The notes below the pieces were generated by a model that had not been told where the DNA came from, made no database searches, and saw only the letters and a list, made by a program, of their open reading frames with translations. A program made the position numbers and the translations under genes. From Deltaproteobacteria bacterium (GTDB taxonomy: Bacteria > Desulfobacterota > Desulfobacteria > Desulfobacterales > ETH-SRB1): a DNA stretch of 6,749 nt. The stretch is taken from assembly GCA_030627405.1 (NCBI GenBank), contig DAOUSD010000094.1, forward strand, positions 1 to 6,749, written 5' to 3'. Positions 5,001 to 6,749 of the stretch are shown piece by piece; the first letter of the stretch is position 1; each line of letters starts with the position of its first letter.

Positions 5001-6578
5001 ATGAAGTTGAAGCAGACTAATATGTCACAGAAATATAGTTTTATTTCTGCTGTCGAAGTACTCAAGAATATAGGAGTCGTTGCCGGAAGTCTCGGTAGTC
5101 TGGCTGTCCTGTTTTTTTGGCTCGGCAACGCCATTATTGTGGCCCGCCTCAGGGCTTACAATCTCTACGGGGTAGTGCACTATACCGATGAATATGTAAA
5201 AGAGGCGGGGTATCAATTTCTTCAGGACATTTTTACCCACTTCCAAAGATGGGACCTCATTCTTCTCTTTATTCTGGTTACATGCCTTGTTCTTGCCTTA
5301 ATTCCTGTAGGACCATTTTTTTCTCCGGAAGAAAAGCGAGCAAAGCTCTCAAAACAGGCAATAAAAAAAAATCCATTGATAATCATAGAATGGATCAGGC
5401 ATAATGCCATTCACTACATACTTTTTCTTTGCCTGGCGCTTTCTGCAAACATAGGCCTCACCTCTAATTGGGCGGTGAGAAATCTTTCTTCAAATATTAT
5501 TTGTCAGGAGCGTCTTTTATCACATGCAGTAGATTTAATGAAAAACAAACTGCTTGTTTTTGCTCCTGCCAAAGACAATCTTCGTGTCAACGAATTCCAA
5601 CGAAGATTTTATGAGAGGCTGATCTTTGCTGAAAGCCCAACACGTGATTGGCTTTCCCGATCTCTATCGGAGTTTTATTCGAATGCTCAATTCAGTTCAA
5701 CAAAGACTGGTTCGCTTCGTTCCATGATCGAAAAATTCCAAAAGGACTTTGAGATAAATGAGGTATCGGAGTTCAAATTTAATGGAGATTTCAGAGAATC
5801 CATAACCTGCCGAACATTACTAAATATTCGTCTCAACGATAAATTACATAAAGAACTTTACATGGCTGTTAAATCAGCGCTCTCTGATATCCGGGAGCTC
5901 CTCAGCGGTCATTTAACCAGTGAGGCGGACTTTTCATCATTGGTAATAATACCTGCCAATTACAAAATTGTGAATAATTCCATACAAAAAATCAAGATAT
6001 TGCGGGAAAACATCCTTACCTTTTTTAAGCCTGTGAATGATGAGGCAAAAAAAATAATGCCGGACCTGCGCAAGATAAAGCCCATACGTTTTGGCAGCGT
6101 CCTTCTTTCATACTCATTCTGGGTTCTTATCGGGCTTTTGGTTTACTTGTTATTGAATATTTCAAGGGTATTAAAGTTCAAGCATTGGGAAACAGGGTAT
6201 TTCTTTCTCATGCTCCTCTTATTCCTGGCTATTGCAATAACGCTTCCTACGGCATATGGTCGATATAAGTTTGAATTTAAGATACAAAAAGTAAACGATA
6301 TAATCTTTGCTGCTGACGGCAAGGTAGATGATGAGAATAATCCCATAAAAAAGAAGTTAAATGACTTATGGGCCAACAATGCAAAACTTTATATACTTGG
6401 ACCAACACGGGGGAGGGAGGTTATCGTAACCGCGCTAAAAGACGACCGGAATACTCATGTCGATATTCCTCAAATAATTATGCTGGAACGGGACACTTAC
6501 AATTTCATAAATGTTGAACCTGTAAATGTCGAAGATATCCCTCGAATTATCAAAATGCTCAAACGTGAAGAACTATAG
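5001..6578 (+). CDS. Multi-pass membrane protein of unknown function
   Basis: A 525-residue protein that I do not recognise. Five hydrophobic segments are visible: about 22-48 (VVAGSLGSLAVLFFWLG), 84-106 (LILLFILVTCLVLALIPVG), 136-156 (YILFLCLALSANIGL), 368-390 (SYSFWVLIGLLVYLLLNI) and 398-421 (YFFLMLLLFLAIAITLPTAY). Between the third and fourth lies a soluble, charged region of about 210 residues (157-367), rich in predicted helix. After the last segment a soluble tail of about 105 residues (421-525) contains LYILGPTRGREVIVTALKDD and ends in VEDIPRIIKMLKREEL. No signal peptide, nucleotide-binding or metal motif is seen. ATG 5001 is chosen because GGAAAGG (4992-4998) precedes it closely. TTG 4986 and ATG 5022 (MSQKYSF) are in-frame alternatives. 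It stands alone, with no obvious partner, and codes cleanly throughout. Confidence 0.85.
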   Translation: MKLKQTNMSQKYSFISAVEVLKNIGVVAGSLGSLAVLFFWLGNAIIVARLRAYNLYGVVHYTDEYVKEAGYQFLQDIFTHFQRWDLILLFILVTCLVLALIPVGPFFSPEEKRAKLSKQAIKKNPLIIIEWIRHNAIHYILFLCLALSANIGLTSNWAVRNLSSNIICQERLLSHAVDLMKNKLLVFAPAKDNLRVNEFQRRFYERLIFAESPTRDWLSRSLSEFYSNAQFSSTKTGSLRSMIEKFQKDFEINEVSEFKFNGDFRESITCRTLLNIRLNDKLHKELYMAVKSALSDIRELLSGHLTSEADFSSLVIIPANYKIVNNSIQKIKILRENILTFFKPVNDEAKKIMPDLRKIKPIRFGSVLLSYSFWVLIGLLVYLLLNISRVLKFKHWETGYFFLMLLLFLAIAITLPTAYGRYKFEFKIQKVNDIIFAADGKVDDENNPIKKKLNDLWANNAKLYILGPTRGREVIVTALKDDRNTHVDIPQIIMLERDTYNFINVEPVNVEDIPRIIKMLKREEL

Positions 6579-6607
6579 ACTTTCAGATAAAAAATTTCGA
6601 CCTGTGC

Positions 6608-6635
6608 GGTTAGCCATTAGCGGTTAGCCGTTAGC
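6608..6635 (+). repeat. Four tandem 7-bp repeats (NNTTAGC)
   Basis: GGTTAGC, CATTAGC, GGTTAGC and CGTTAGC follow one another without spacers. They can also be read as two 14-base units differing at one base. They lie 17 bases ahead of the four-helix-bundle gene. Similar TTAGC-type repeats beside this gene family are familiar to me from environmental genomes, but I cannot verify that here. Confidence 0.75.
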
Positions 6636-6652
6636 ATTGAAAAGGGATGGAA

Positions 6653-6749
6653 ATGAGAGATTTTAGAGAACTTAAAGTATGGGAGAAAGCCCATCGTCTT
6701 ACACTACAGGTCTATAGAATCACAAAGAAGTTTCCTTCAGATGAACGAT
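6653..6749 (+). CDS. Four-helix-bundle protein (S23/IVS family), 5' part, cut by window end
   Basis: The first 32 residues, MRDFRELKVWEKAH then RLTLQVYRITKKFPSDER, match the N-terminus of the small (about 120-residue) four-helix-bundle family. The family was first noted in 23S rRNA intervening sequences of Leptospira and shares its fold with the Avd accessory protein of diversity-generating retroelements. No rRNA or retroelement is visible here, so this is the free-standing type, whose function is not established. GGG at 6644-6646 is the probable ribosome site. ATG 6647 is in frame and could be used instead, adding two residues. The remaining three helices lie beyond the window. Confidence 0.85.
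   Translation, partial: MRDFRELKVWEKAHRLTLQVYRITKKFPSDER

Noticed and set aside
1..6749. CRISPR array, tRNA or rRNA genes
   Set aside because: No regularly spaced direct repeats and no cloverleaf or rRNA-like blocks were seen on either strand.

Overview
This window is an accessory region packed with mobile-element debris. The host is a moderately AT-rich bacterium that cannot be named from the sequence. The mix of a group IIC intron fragment, three insertion-sequence families, palindromic intergenic repeats and a four-helix-bundle 'S23/IVS' gene behind short tandem repeats recalls environmental Desulfobacterota-like or candidate-phylum genomes. That comparison is from memory and is not a placement.

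Layout. Bases 1-138 are an unresolved flank. Bases 139-451 (minus) are the 5' part of a group II intron, broken inside domain I. Its 5' splice site lies just after a terminator-like hairpin (455-482), the expected target of class C introns. A compact type II toxin-antitoxin operon follows on the plus strand: a strong promoter at 518-546, a ribbon-helix-helix antitoxin (572-805) and a MazF/PemK toxin (792-1112). The toxin's last codon abuts a truncated IS256/Mutator-type transposase (1109-1378, minus).

A structurally complete IS1634-type element fills 1458-3729. It has 16-bp perfect terminal inverted repeats, a promoter and a 640-residue DDE transposase. Its left flank is the IS256 leader and its right flank is the middle of an IS4-type transposase, with no target-site duplication, so the element now sits at a rearrangement junction. 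The IS4 gene (3730-4246, minus) is dead three ways: truncation, a frameshift, and an Asn in place of the first catalytic Asp.

Right of the IS elements are two palindromic repeats (about 4340-4508 and 4699-4882). The second is a 184-bp imperfect palindrome across its whole length. Then come an unrecognised 525-residue membrane protein (5001-6578, plus), four 7-bp tandem repeats (6608-6635), and the start of a four-helix-bundle protein gene cut by the window end.

Functionally, the toxin-antitoxin pair is the only recognisable working system and probably stabilises this island. The membrane protein is the only large non-mobile gene and the least explained one. I see no clear multi-gene novel system. 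The items most worth following up are the membrane protein, the 184-bp palindrome, the intron remnant and the IS junctions.
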